From: Nitrosomonadales bacterium
Lineage (GTDB): Bacteria; Pseudomonadota; Gammaproteobacteria; Burkholderiales; Gallionellaceae
DNA: 64,000 nucleotides
Reading direction: 5' to 3'
Assembly (NCBI GenBank): GCA_016235045.1
Contig: JACRME010000008.1
Coordinates: forward strand, 372,001-436,000
Position numbers and translations under genes: made by a program. The notes beneath the pieces were generated by a model. That model saw only the letters and a program-made list of their open reading frames with translations, was not told the origin of the DNA and ran no database searches. Below are positions 52,940 to 62,111 of this stretch, piece by piece (positions within the stretch are counted from its first letter, which is position 1; the number at the start of each line of letters is the position of its first letter).

Positions 52940-55083
52940 TGTATTCCACCACCAAGTTCTTTATGTCCGGCAAGGCCTACGGTATCCGCATCTACGCCAA
53001 ACACAGCAGCATTGAGGCTTTCGATTATTTCTTCCAGACGGTTTTCATTGCCGAAAACGCGCACCGCTTGATTGTATCCACCCAGTTGCGAGAACGGGTG
53101 AAAAGCGAAATGCCCGGAGGTGAATTCTTCCATGGTTCCGGCATTGGCGCGCAGTTGGCTGCCGATCATGCGCAGCCAGCTTTCTTCGCCGGGGTTGATA
53201 CCGTGCTGCGCCAGCAGCCATGCTTCAAAGCGCAAACCCAGCTCGGCGGCTTTCTGCTCGGAGGCTTCGGGGAAAACCATGTTGCCGTTCTCGTCCACGG
53301 TGATCCATTCGCGCGTGGTCGGATCGATATGGTCGTTGATGTCCAGGGCCAGCAGGCGACGCGGCTCGTAATGACTTTTTTTCTTGGGCTCGGCCATGAT
53401 GCCGCCGATTGCGTATTCGTCGTCATCGCCGTGGTAGTCCGCCACGCCCACGAAGTCGAACATGGTGAACAGCGGTTTGTTCTGCGATTTGCGCGTGCCG
53501 CGTCCGCGCATCTGCTGGTAAAGAATGGTGGAACGGGTGAAGCGCGCGAACACCAGGTTGGCCACTTCGGGGCAATCGAAACCGGTATCGAGCATGTTGA
53601 CCGACACCAGGATTTGCGGGAACGGTTCTTTCTTGAAACGCTTGATCTTGGTCATACCATCCACCGTGTCGTCCTGCCCCATGCCCGAAACCACATAGTC
53701 GGCATAGCGCACATCGGGCGATGATTTCTTGTCGGCAAAGGCTTGGTCGAACATTTGCGCCAAGGTTTCGGCGTGGCGTTTGGTAACGGCGAATACGATG
53801 GTCTTGCCCAGCAGCGGCTTGCGCAGAACGCCTTTGAGATCGACGTAGCCGTTGTCCATCACCGAACGGAATTCGCGCACCATGGCGCGATTGCGTTCCG
53901 GGATGGTGAAGCGCCGCTCCAAGGCGGATGGGTCAACAATCAGCGGGTCTTTATCCTTGAATATCAACTCGAATTCGGCGCGGGTCTTGTCGTCCATCGC
54001 CGTCCAGTCGAGTTCACTTTTCTTGACCTCGAAGCCGCCTTCGGCTGCGGTCTTGACGGTTTTGGCTTTGTATATCTGGTAAGGCACGAGATAGCCGTCG
54101 CTGATGGCGTCTTTGAGTTTATAAGTGAAGGTGGGTTTGTCCACCTCGAAGAAACGCAGAGTGTCTTTGACGAACGCCTTGTCTTCCTCATCGCCTGCCT
54201 CTATCTCGGCAGCAACACAAGGCGTGGCAGTCAGGCCGATCTGCACGCCATCGAAGTGTTTGAGCACCCCGCTCCACTGGCCGTAAATGCTGCGATGGCA
54301 TTCGTCCGAAATCACCAGATCGAAATAGCCCGGCGAGTAATCGGCATAGATGTTCACCATGCTTTGCAGCGTGGTGATGGTGATCAGCTTTTCATCCTGA
54401 AAGCGTCGCCCGGCGCGCAGCACGTAACAAGGATAGTCAGGCAGATGTTCGGCGAAGGCATCTTCGGTTTGTTTGGCCAACGGAATGCGATCCACCAGAA
54501 ACAGCACGCGGGTGATGGCATTCGCTTCGAACAGCCGTTTGATAAAAGCTGCGGCAGTGCGGGTCTTGCCGGTGCCAGTGGCCATTTCAACCAGGAGCTT
54601 GCGGCGACCTTGCAGGATTTCTTCGCACAGTATCTGGATGCAGTTCTTCTGGTAATCGCGGCCGGCAATCCGTGTGTCCGTTTCCACGGCCAGCAAATCG
54701 CGCTTTACCTGCCGCGTGGCGAAGCGGCGTTCCAGATCGGATTGTTTGAAGAAGGTTTTAACCGGATGGGGAAAGGCGGCACTTTGCCATTCCCAGAAGC
54801 GAACTTCGTTGCCGTTGGTGAGGAAGATATATGGAACGTTCAACTGCTTGGCGTAACTTCTCGCCTGCTCGGCGGCATCACCCGGGTTCACCGAAAAACG
54901 CTTGGCCTCGACAACCGCCATTGCCCGACCGTGACGGTCGCACAGCACATAGTCAGCGCGCGTACCGTCTGGGCAGCTCACCTCATAGCGCACCGCGTTC
55001 TGGTCTTGGGTATCCCAGCCCTGTGCGGCGAGTTGGGCATCAATCAAGACACGGGAGAAGGCTTCGTTACTATTCAATGACAT
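52936..55083 (-). CDS. hsdR: type I restriction endonuclease subunit HsdR
   Basis: A 715-residue restriction and translocation subunit. The N-terminal nuclease domain has the PD-(D/E)xK pattern ADYVLCDRHGRAMAVVEAKR. The motor has Walker A EMATGTGKT, the helicase box ISDECHRSIYG, GLTATP and the RGRGTRKS motif VI. The C-terminal part is short compared with 1000-residue HsdR proteins and fits the EcoEI-like group of about 700-850 residues. The first codons overlap the ORF6N-like remnant. Confidence 0.95.
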   Translation of the reverse strand: MSLNSNEAFSRVLIDAQLAAQGWDTQDQNAVRYEVSCPDGTRADYVLCDRHGRAMAVVEAKRFSVNPGDAAEQARSYAKQLNVPYIFLTNGNEVRFWEWQSAAFPHPVKTFFKQSDLERRFATRQVKRDLLAVETDTRIAGRDYQKNCIQILCEEILQGRRKLLVEMATGTGKTRTAAAFIKRLFEANAITRVLFLVDRIPLAKQTEDAFAEHLPDYPCYVLRAGRRFQDEKLITITTLQSMVNIYADYSPGYFDLVISDECHRSIYGQWSGVLKHFDGVQIGLTATPCVAAEIEAGDEEDKAFVKDTLRFFEVDKPTFTYKLKDAISDGYLVPYQIYKAKTVKTAAEGGFEVKKSELDWTAMDDKTRAEFELIFKDKDPLIVDPSALERRFTIPERNRAMVREFRSVMDNGYVDLKGVLRKPLLGKTIVFAVTKRHAETLAQMFDQAFADKKSSPDVRYADYVVSGMGQDDTVDGMTKIKRFKKEPFPQILVSVNMLDTGFDCPEVANLVFARFTRSTILYQQMRGRGTRKSQNKPLFTMFDFVGVADYHGDDDEYAIGGIMAEPKKKSHYEPRRLLALDINDHIDPTTREWITVDENGNMVFPEASEQKAAELGLRFEAWLLAQHGINPGEESWLRMIGSQLRANAGTMEEFTSGHFAFHPFSQLGGYNQAVRVFGNENRLEEIIESLNAAVFGVDADTVGLAGHKELGGGIQ

Positions 55084-55273
55084 TTACTTTTTTTCCACGG
55101 CGCAAAGCCGATGGGGCATTTTTTGTTCGGTTCGGATGGTGCCATAAGTGGCGGATGGCGTTAATCAATTCTGCAATTGCGCGGTCGTTGCCTGCGACTT
55201 TGCGTTCGAGTTGGTCGAGTTTGGCGGAGAGCTCTTTGTTGCTGGAGCCTAAATCACGCAAATCGACAATGGC
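55070..55273 (-). pseudogene. truncated C-terminal remnant of an ORF6N-like protein
   Basis: The open frame codes for a coiled-coil tail (SSNKELSAKLDQLERKVAGN then DRAIAELINAIRHLW), which matches the C-terminal helix of ORF6N/KilA-N-type proteins often encoded beside type I restriction genes. The DNA-binding domain is missing: a stop codon lies directly upstream in frame, and no start with a ribosome binding site exists. The remnant overlaps the start of hsdR by 14 bases. It suggests the left part of an ancestral operon was deleted. Confidence 0.55.
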
Positions 55274-55556
55274 TCACACTACATGGACTCCCCTTCGTGG
55301 ATCACAAAACATAACCATGTGAATGCTATCGGTTTTGTATGCGCTGCGCCAGCAGCGCATGAGGCCTTGCGTCCGGCTGCGTTGAATGAGTTTGCGGCAA
55401 ACCTGCCCAGAGCAGCGTCAAATCTTTGTGAATATATAGGCTCTTTCACCCAAATGACTAGGCAGATGTATAGACCTTTCGGCATATGGACATGACAACC
55501 CGCAACGAATACCTTGCTTCGGGCAAATCTTCAATAACGCATTCGGACTGGAGGAT
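55274..55556. other. spacer between restriction operon and small membrane protein gene
   Basis: About 280 bases without a convincing gene. Short open frames on both strands lack ribosome binding sites and family-like sequence. It presumably contains the hsdR promoter and the point where the truncated gene was lost. Confidence 0.45.
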
Positions 55557-55745
55557 ATGATGCATCCCATTATTTCTTTGCTGGCGGTTATCGCGATTGG
55601 TGCCTTTGTGCTGATGTTGAGTGTTCTGTTTACAACCGAATCGGGTCAGAACAAGGACATGATGATTGCCAAGAGCGTGGCTTGGGGAACTGGTTTCTTT
55701 CTTTCGATGAGTGTTCAGGTGGCTGCGATTGCTTCCATGAGCTAG
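55557..55745 (+). CDS. 62-residue small membrane protein
   Basis: A small gene with a good ribosome binding site (GGAGG); ATG at 55557 or, with better spacing, 55560. The peptide has two hydrophobic segments (HPIISLLAVIAIGAFVLMLS and SVAWGTGFFLSMSVQVAAIA) around a polar loop TTESGQNKDMMIAK. It is not a recognised family. A terminator hairpin follows 60 bases later. It stands alone between the restriction island and the tRNA gene. Confidence 0.6.
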   Translation: MMHPIISLLAVIAIGAFVLMLSVLFTTESGQNKDMMIAKSVAWGTGFFLSMSVQVAAIASMS

Positions 55746-55804
55746 TTGAGTTTGGCCGCACCCTGCGACAGGCCAAGTGAACGGCATACCGGATTGGAAA
55801 AAAC

Positions 55805-55837
55805 AAAAAGCCTCGCATTGCTGCGGGGCTTTGTTTT
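55805..55837. terminator. bidirectional rho-independent terminator
   Basis: The stem AAAGCCTCGC / GCGGGGCTTT with flanking A- and T-runs works in both directions. It serves the small membrane protein gene on the plus strand and the rpoD-tRNA transcript on the minus strand, directly next to the tRNA 3' end. Confidence 0.85.
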
Positions 55838-55914
55838 TGGTGGGCCCTCGCGGACTTGAACCGCGGACCAAAGGATTATGAGTCCTCTGCTCTAACCAAC
55901 TGAGCTAAGGGCCC
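55838..55914 (-). tRNA. tRNA-Ile (CAT anticodon)
   Basis: A complete 77-base cloverleaf including encoded CCA: acceptor GGGCCCT / AGGGCCC, D-stem GCTC/GAGC, anticodon loop CTCATAA, T-arm CGCGG-TTCAAGT-CCGCG. The anticodon CAT (55878-55880) would read as Met, but the GGGCCCTTAGCTC acceptor and the rest of the body match the isoleucine tRNA whose C34 is modified to lysidine to read AUA. It lies 6 bases after the rpoD stop, so it is probably processed from the rpoD transcript. Confidence 0.93.
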
Positions 55915-55920
55915 GTAAGC

Positions 55921-57876
<1,956 letters not shown>

Positions 57877-58044
57877 TTTGAGAATTCCCAAAGGTTGATT
57901 CGTACTCGAAATACCCGGCACCCGAAAAACTGGGTGCCGTCGAAAAGGGCGCGGATTATACCCGATTTCTAAAACATTTCCGAAGGTTAGCGTTGCTTTA
58001 CCCCTCGCGGGCCGACTGCAATTTACGTGCCTGAGACCGCTTTT

Positions 58045-59889
58045 TCAGGCAGCCGGCGTCTTTATCTGCTGCAATTCTTTCTTCAACTGCTCGTGCCGGT
58101 CGCGCTCTGCCAGGCTCATGCCGCCCAGCCCTTTGGCCAGCAACGCAGACATTTCGGCTTCGATGGCGTCGCGCCGGATATTGCGCAACAGGCCCAGGAA
58201 GTCGGACTGCACGTCGAAATCCTCGCCCAGGTGCATGATTTCGCCCTGTGCCGCATTCAGCGCCTGCTGGTGAGCCGTACCCTGAAAGTGCTGGATCATC
58301 GCCGCAGCGCTGGTTTCGTCCGCCGATTCGTGCAGCCCCCGCAAGGGGGACGCCGGTGGGTACCCCAAAGGGACGCTGGCGGTATCTGCTCGCAAGCTCG
58401 CAGACCGCTCAGTCAGCCCGATGGCTCCGCCATCACCCTCCCGCAGCCAGTCGGCGATGGCGGCGATGGCCGCACCGTCCGATCCTTCGGGCTGGAAACC
58501 ACGGGGCAGCTCGCGCGCCAGTTCCGGCTTCATCACCAGACAGCGCAGCAATGTGCGCAAACTGGAAGGCGCGGCGCGTTTGGCCTTTGGCGGCGCCGGT
58601 CGCGCTGGCGCAGCGACCGGTTTGATGGCCCAGAGCGCTTCAAGTTCCGCCTGGGTGACGCCGGCCAGCGCTGCCACTTCCTTGCGCAGCAGCAGCGCCG
58701 TGGTGGGCGCGGTGATGGCGGTAAGCAGCGGCTGGGCGTTCTTGAGCAAGGCGCTGCGGCCTTCCTGGGTTTTGAGGTCGACCTCGGCAGTCAGCTCGCG
58801 CAGCAGGTAGCCGGAGAGCGGCAGGGAGTTATCGAGCTCGTGCTCGAAGGCTTCGGTGCCAAATTCGCGGATATAGGTGTCGGGGTCGTGCTCTTCCGGC
58901 AAAAACAAAAAGCCTAGGCGCTTGCCATCCTGCAGTTGCGGCAGTGCATTTTCGAGGGCGCGCCAGGCCGCCTTCTGACCGGCGCGGTCACCGTCGAAAC
59001 AGAACACCACCTGATCACACAAGCGCAGCAACTTTTGCACGTGATACGGCGTGGTCGCGGTTCCCAGGGTGGCCACGGCATATTCCACGCCGTTCTGCGC
59101 CAGCGCCACCACGTCCATGTAGCCTTCGACCACGATCACGCGCTGGTGCGCGCGGATGGCCTTCTGCGCCTGGAACAGGCCGTAGAGTTCGTGGCCTTTT
59201 TCGAACAGCGGTGTCTCGGGCGAGTTGAGGTATTTGGGTTCGCCCTTGTCGAGCACGCGTCCGCCGAAGCCGATGACGTTGCCGCGCACGTTGACGATGG
59301 GGAACATGATGCGGTCGCGGAAGCGGTCGTAGCGCTTGCCGCCTTCGCCTTCGATCACCATGCCGGTCTCGACCAGCGAAGCATCCTGGTAGTTGGGCAC
59401 GGCAGCTTTCAGGTTCTGCCAGTCGTCGGGCGCGTAGCCGATGCCGAAGCGCGCGGCGACCTCGCCGGAAAGGCCGCGGCGTTTGAGGTAGTCGATGGCG
59501 CGCGGAGTCTGTTTGAGTTGTTCGCGGTAATAGCGCGTGGCGGATTGCATGAGGTCGTACAGGTCGGGGGCGACCTTGTGCTGCGGCAGGTTGCTGGCTT
59601 CCTGCGGCACGGTGACACCGATGCTCTTGGCCAGGTCTTCCACCGCTTCGACGAATCCCATGCCGGTGTGTTCCATGACGAAGCCGATGGCGGTGCCGTG
59701 CGCGCCGCAACCGAAGCAGTGATAGAACTGTTTGCTCTGACTGACGGTGAACGACGGGGATTTCTCGGTGTGGAACGGGCAGCAGGCGACGTAGTTGGCG
59801 CCGGCCTTTTTGAGCGGCAGGTAGCGCTCGATCACGTCCACGATGTCGAGGCGATTGAGCAGATCCTGAATGAAACTTTTTGGAATCAC
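58045..59889 (-). CDS. dnaG: DNA primase DnaG
   Basis: A 614-residue primase making RNA primers at replication forks. The N-terminal zinc domain is CCPFHTEKSPSF with YHCFGCGAHG; the TOPRIM core has VVEGYMDVVALA and CFDGDRAGQKAAWRAL; the C-terminal helicase-binding domain ends QQIKTPAA. Residues about 488-522 (TERSASLRADTASVPLGYPP and neighbours) interrupt the C-terminal domain with low-complexity sequence matching a palindromic DNA element at 58325-58425. It lies between yqeY and rpoD, separated from yqeY by another repeat. Confidence 0.96.
   Translation of the reverse strand: MIPKSFIQDLLNRLDIVDVIERYLPLKKAGANYVACCPFHTEKSPSFTVSQSKQFYHCFGCGAHGTAIGFVMEHTGMGFVEAVEDLAKSIGVTVPQEASNLPQHKVAPDLYDLMQSATRYYREQLKQTPRAIDYLKRRGLSGEVAARFGIGYAPDDWQNLKAAVPNYQDASLVETGMVIEGEGGKRYDRFRDRIMFPIVNVRGNVIGFGGRVLDKGEPKYLNSPETPLFEKGHELYGLFQAQKAIRAHQRVIVVEGYMDVVALAQNGVEYAVATLGTATTPYHVQKLLRLCDQVVFCFDGDRAGQKAAWRALENALPQLQDGKRLGFLFLPEEHDPDTYIREFGTEAFEHELDNSLPLSGYLLRELTAEVDLKTQEGRSALLKNAQPLLTAITAPTTALLLRKEVAALAGVTQAELEALWAIKPVAAPARPAPPKAKRAAPSSLRTLLRCLVMKPELARELPRGFQPEGSDGAAIAAIADWLREGDGGAIGLTERSASLRADTASVPLGYPPASPLRGLHESADETSAAAMIQHFQGTAHQQALNAAQGEIMHLGEDFDVQSDFLGLLRNIRRDAIEAEMSALLAKGLGGMSLAERDRHEQLKKELQQIKTPAA
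58325..58425. repeat. repeat-like insertion inside dnaG
   Basis: About 100 bases with stacked short inverted repeats (CCCCCGCAAGGGGG, GGGTACCCC, GCTCGCAAGCTCGC) in frame within the C-terminal domain of dnaG. The encoded residues look unlike primase sequence on either side. It resembles the intergenic palindromic elements elsewhere in the window in structure but not in exact sequence. Confidence 0.55.
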
Positions 59890-59948
59890 TCCGCCCTCGC
59901 GCTTTAGTGGCCTGGAGAAATTGTTTCGATCAAACTGAAAACGGCTTT

Positions 59949-60060
59949 TGTCCGCAGATTACACAGATTCACGCAGATTAAGGGCAACAACAATGAAATC
60001 GTTTCCCCACCCCGATTCGCAGTTAAATCTGGTTAATCTGCGTAATCTGCGGATAACAGG
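59949..60060. repeat. palindromic repeat, CGCAGATTA family
   Basis: The left arm TGTCCGCAGATTACACAGAT plus TCACGCAGATTA and the right arm TTAATCTGCGTAATCTGCGG plus ATAACA flank about 50 bases. It fills the yqeY-dnaG spacer. Only one copy is in the window. Confidence 0.9.
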
Positions 60061-60065
60061 TTTTG

Positions 60066-60512
60066 CTATTTTGTTAATTGTGCCTTGATCAGGCCGGATA
60101 CCTTGCCCATGTCGGCGCGCCCGGCCAGCTTGGGCTTGACCACGCCCATGACCTTGCCCATATCCTGCGGACCGGCCGCGCCGGTCGCTTTGATGGCGTC
60201 GGCGATGGCGGATGCAATCTCGGCTTCGCTCAGTTGCTGCGGCATGTAAGCCTGCAGCACGGTCACTTCGAATTCTTCGACATCGACCAGGTCCTGGCGG
60301 TTGGCCGCCTTGTACTGGGTGATGGAGTCGCGGCGCTGTTTCAGCATCTTCTCGATGATGTTCACCACGTCGGCATCGGTCAGTTCGATGCGCTCGTCGA
60401 CTTCGCGCTGCTTCATGGCGGCCAGCAAAAGGCGTATCGCCCCGAGACGCGCCGTTTCCTTGGCGCGCATCGCGGCTTTCATGTCTTCGGTGATTTGCTG
60501 CTTGAGACTCAT
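60066..60512 (-). CDS. yqeY: GatB/YqeY domain-containing protein
   Basis: A 148-residue protein with the YqeY pattern: DMKAAMRAKETARLGAIRLL, QRRDSITQYKAANRQDLVDVE, LQAYMPQQLSEAEI and the C-terminal DMGKVMGVVKPKLAGRAD. The fold matches the tRNA-binding tail of the amidotransferase subunit GatB; a role in tRNA-dependent processes is suspected but not proven. It sits between rpsU and dnaG, its usual place in many proteobacteria. Confidence 0.94.
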   Translation of the reverse strand: MSLKQQITEDMKAAMRAKETARLGAIRLLLAAMKQREVDERIELTDADVVNIIEKMLKQRRDSITQYKAANRQDLVDVEEFEVTVLQAYMPQQLSEAEIASAIADAIKATGAAGPQDMGKVMGVVKPKLAGRADMGKVSGLIKAQLTK

Positions 60513-60546
60513 ATCAAACTACCCTTCGCCCATCAGGCGAGGCAGA

Positions 60547-60759
60547 TCAATACAGCTTCGGCGGGAGAGTCTGGCTGCGCAGGCGCTTGTAGTGGCGCTT
60601 CACGGCAGCGGCCAGCTTGCGCTTGCGCTCTGCTGTGGGCTTCTCGTAAAACTCGCGGGCGCGCAGTTCGGTCAGCAGACCGGTCTTTTCCACGGAACGC
60701 TTGAAACGGCGCATCGCCACTTCGAACGGCTCATTCTCTTTCACACGTACAGTTGTCAT
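60547..60759 (-). CDS. rpsU: 30S ribosomal protein S21
   Basis: A 70-residue basic ribosomal protein with the S21 signature [20 protein letters not shown] and the Arg/Lys-rich C-terminus [16 protein letters not shown]. In many bacteria S21 helps initiation by base pairing of the 16S 3' end. The ATG at 60759 gives the standard start. It is the first gene of the rpsU-yqeY-dnaG-rpoD group, and its promoter must lie in 60760-60993, shared with the divergent cytochrome gene. Confidence 0.97.
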   Translation of the reverse strand: MTTVRVKENEPFEVAMRRFKRSVEKTGLLTELRAREFYEKPTAERKRKLAAAVKRHYKRLRSQTLPPKLY

Positions 60760-60993
60760 GGACAAACTACCTTCTACCAAAAAATCGAGGGCGCGATTCT
60801 ACAAAACAACGGCTTATTCCACAACCGAAATCTTCCCCTAAGTTGGGCGGTCTGAAGATCGCAACGGAAACAACCACTTTTCAAGTGATGATAATCAGCA
60901 CGAAAAATAGGATACTATTTTAGTAGGAGGATCTCTTAAACCAATAAATCAGAATAATCAGTCAATCTGATATCTTCTTGCGGAGAGATTTTA

Positions 60994-61590
60994 ATGGTTG
61001 AAAAACAGAGCGTCCCGAAGCGTATCTGGAATTTCCTGAAACAACCGAGCGCAACGTATTCCGTGCTCGCCATCGTGGTCTCAAGCATTGTTGCCGGCGT
61101 TATCTTCTGGGGCGGGTTCAACACCGCCATGGAGGCGACGAATGGGCAGAATTTCTGCATTTCCTGCCATGAAATGCGCGACAACGTGTATGCAGAATTC
61201 AAAAAGACGGTGCATTACAGCAACCGGGTTGGCGTGCGCGCGACTTGTCCCGATTGCCATGTGCCCAGGGATTGGGGTTACAAGCTGGTGCGCAAGGTGC
61301 AGGCCAGTCGCGAGCTTTGGGGCAAGCTGGCGGGTAACGTCGATACGCCGGAGAAGTTTGAAGAACACCGCATGGAAATGGCCAACCGCGAGTGGGCGCG
61401 CATGAAGGAGTCGGATTCGCGCGAATGCCGCAACTGCCACAGTTTTGATGCCATGCGCGAGTCGGTGGATACGCTGGCGGTGTACGAAAAGCACATGAAG
61501 GCCGATGCCCTGGGCAGGACCTGCATCGACTGTCACAAGGGCATTGCGCATCTGTTGCCCAGGGAATATGTGGATCTGGCTGAGCAATGA
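60994..61590 (+). CDS. NapC/NirT-family tetrahaem cytochrome c (CymA/NrfH-like)
   Basis: A 198-residue membrane-anchored cytochrome with one N-terminal helix (YSVLAIVVSSIVAGVIFWGG) and four CxxCH haem sites: CISCH, CPDCH, CRNCH and CIDCH. The CISCHEM start and the KGIAHLLP end are typical of the NapC/NirT family, which takes electrons from (or gives them to) the quinone pool and passes them to periplasmic redox partners. GGAGAG lies upstream of the ATG. The neighbours on the opposite strand are cytochrome assembly and multihaem cytochrome genes, suggesting a shared electron-transfer pathway. Confidence 0.93.
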   Translation: MVEKQSVPKRIWNFLKQPSATYSVLAIVVSSIVAGVIFWGGFNTAMEATNGQNFCISCHEMRDNVYAEFKKTVHYSNRVGVRATCPDCHVPRDWGYKLVRKVQASRELWGKLAGNVDTPEKFEEHRMEMANREWARMKESDSRECRNCHSFDAMRESVDTLAVYEKHMKADALGRTCIDCHKGIAHLLPREYVDLAEQ

Positions 61591-61610
61591 GCGGGCGACC
61601 AGGCGCCGTG

Positions 61611-62111
61611 TTATCTCAGGCGGGGAATCACTTCTTCGGCGAACATTTCCCGGCTGATCAGTCCCGTATGCGTGTAGACCACTTCGCCGTTGCGTGCAAT
61701 CAGCACTGAAAAAGGAACTACGCCCTGAGTGTTGCCGTAACGCGACATCAGGGTGTTGTCCGGCGTATTGGCCAGCAGGACCGGGTAGTTGATTTCCAGA
61801 GAGCGGTGCACGTTGCGCAGTTTCGCCTCGTCGTCCAGGCCGATCCCCACGATTTGCAGTCCGTCTGCGCCGTATTGGTTCTGGTAGGCGACCAGGTCGC
61901 GTATCTCGCTCTGGCAGGGTGAGCACCAACTGGCCCAGAAGTTGAGCAGGACGACCTTGTTCTTCCATTCCGCCAGTTGATGTGGCTTGCCGTCCAGGCC
62001 GGGCAGGGTGAAGGCCGACGGCGGCTTGTCTGCGGCTGCTTCGCCTGCGCCGGCGTCCGGCAACGTCATGCACATTACCAGCGCCAAGGTGAAGGCGACT
62101 GCCCTGCTCAT
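61611..62111 (-). CDS. TlpA/ResA-like periplasmic thioredoxin
   Basis: A 166-residue exported redoxin: signal peptide (AVAFTLALVMCMTLPDAGAG), the AhpC/TSA-Redoxin start FTLPGLDGKPHQLAEWKNKV, active site NFWASWCSPCQSE and cis-proline region GVVPFSVLIARNGEVV. Such proteins reduce apocytochrome c cysteines before haem attachment or protect exported thiols. It overlaps the isomerase gene by four bases and is convergent with the NapC-type gene. A role in assembling the neighbouring multihaem cytochrome is a reasonable inference. Confidence 0.9.
   Translation of the reverse strand: MSRAVAFTLALVMCMTLPDAGAGEAAADKPPSAFTLPGLDGKPHQLAEWKNKVVLLNFWASWCSPCQSEIRDLVAYQNQYGADGLQIVGIGLDDEAKLRNVHRSLEINYPVLLANTPDNTLMSRYGNTQGVVPFSVLIARNGEVVYTHTGLISREMFAEEVIPRLR

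Noticed and set aside
55283-55495. 70-codon open frame in the spacer upstream of hsdR
   Set aside because: No ribosome binding site or recognisable sequence; an opposing frame of similar length exists over the same bases.
55838-55914. tRNA-Met based on the CAT anticodon
   Set aside because: The body and acceptor (GGGCCCTTAGCTC) match the lysidine-modified isoleucine tRNA, not initiator or elongator methionine tRNA.
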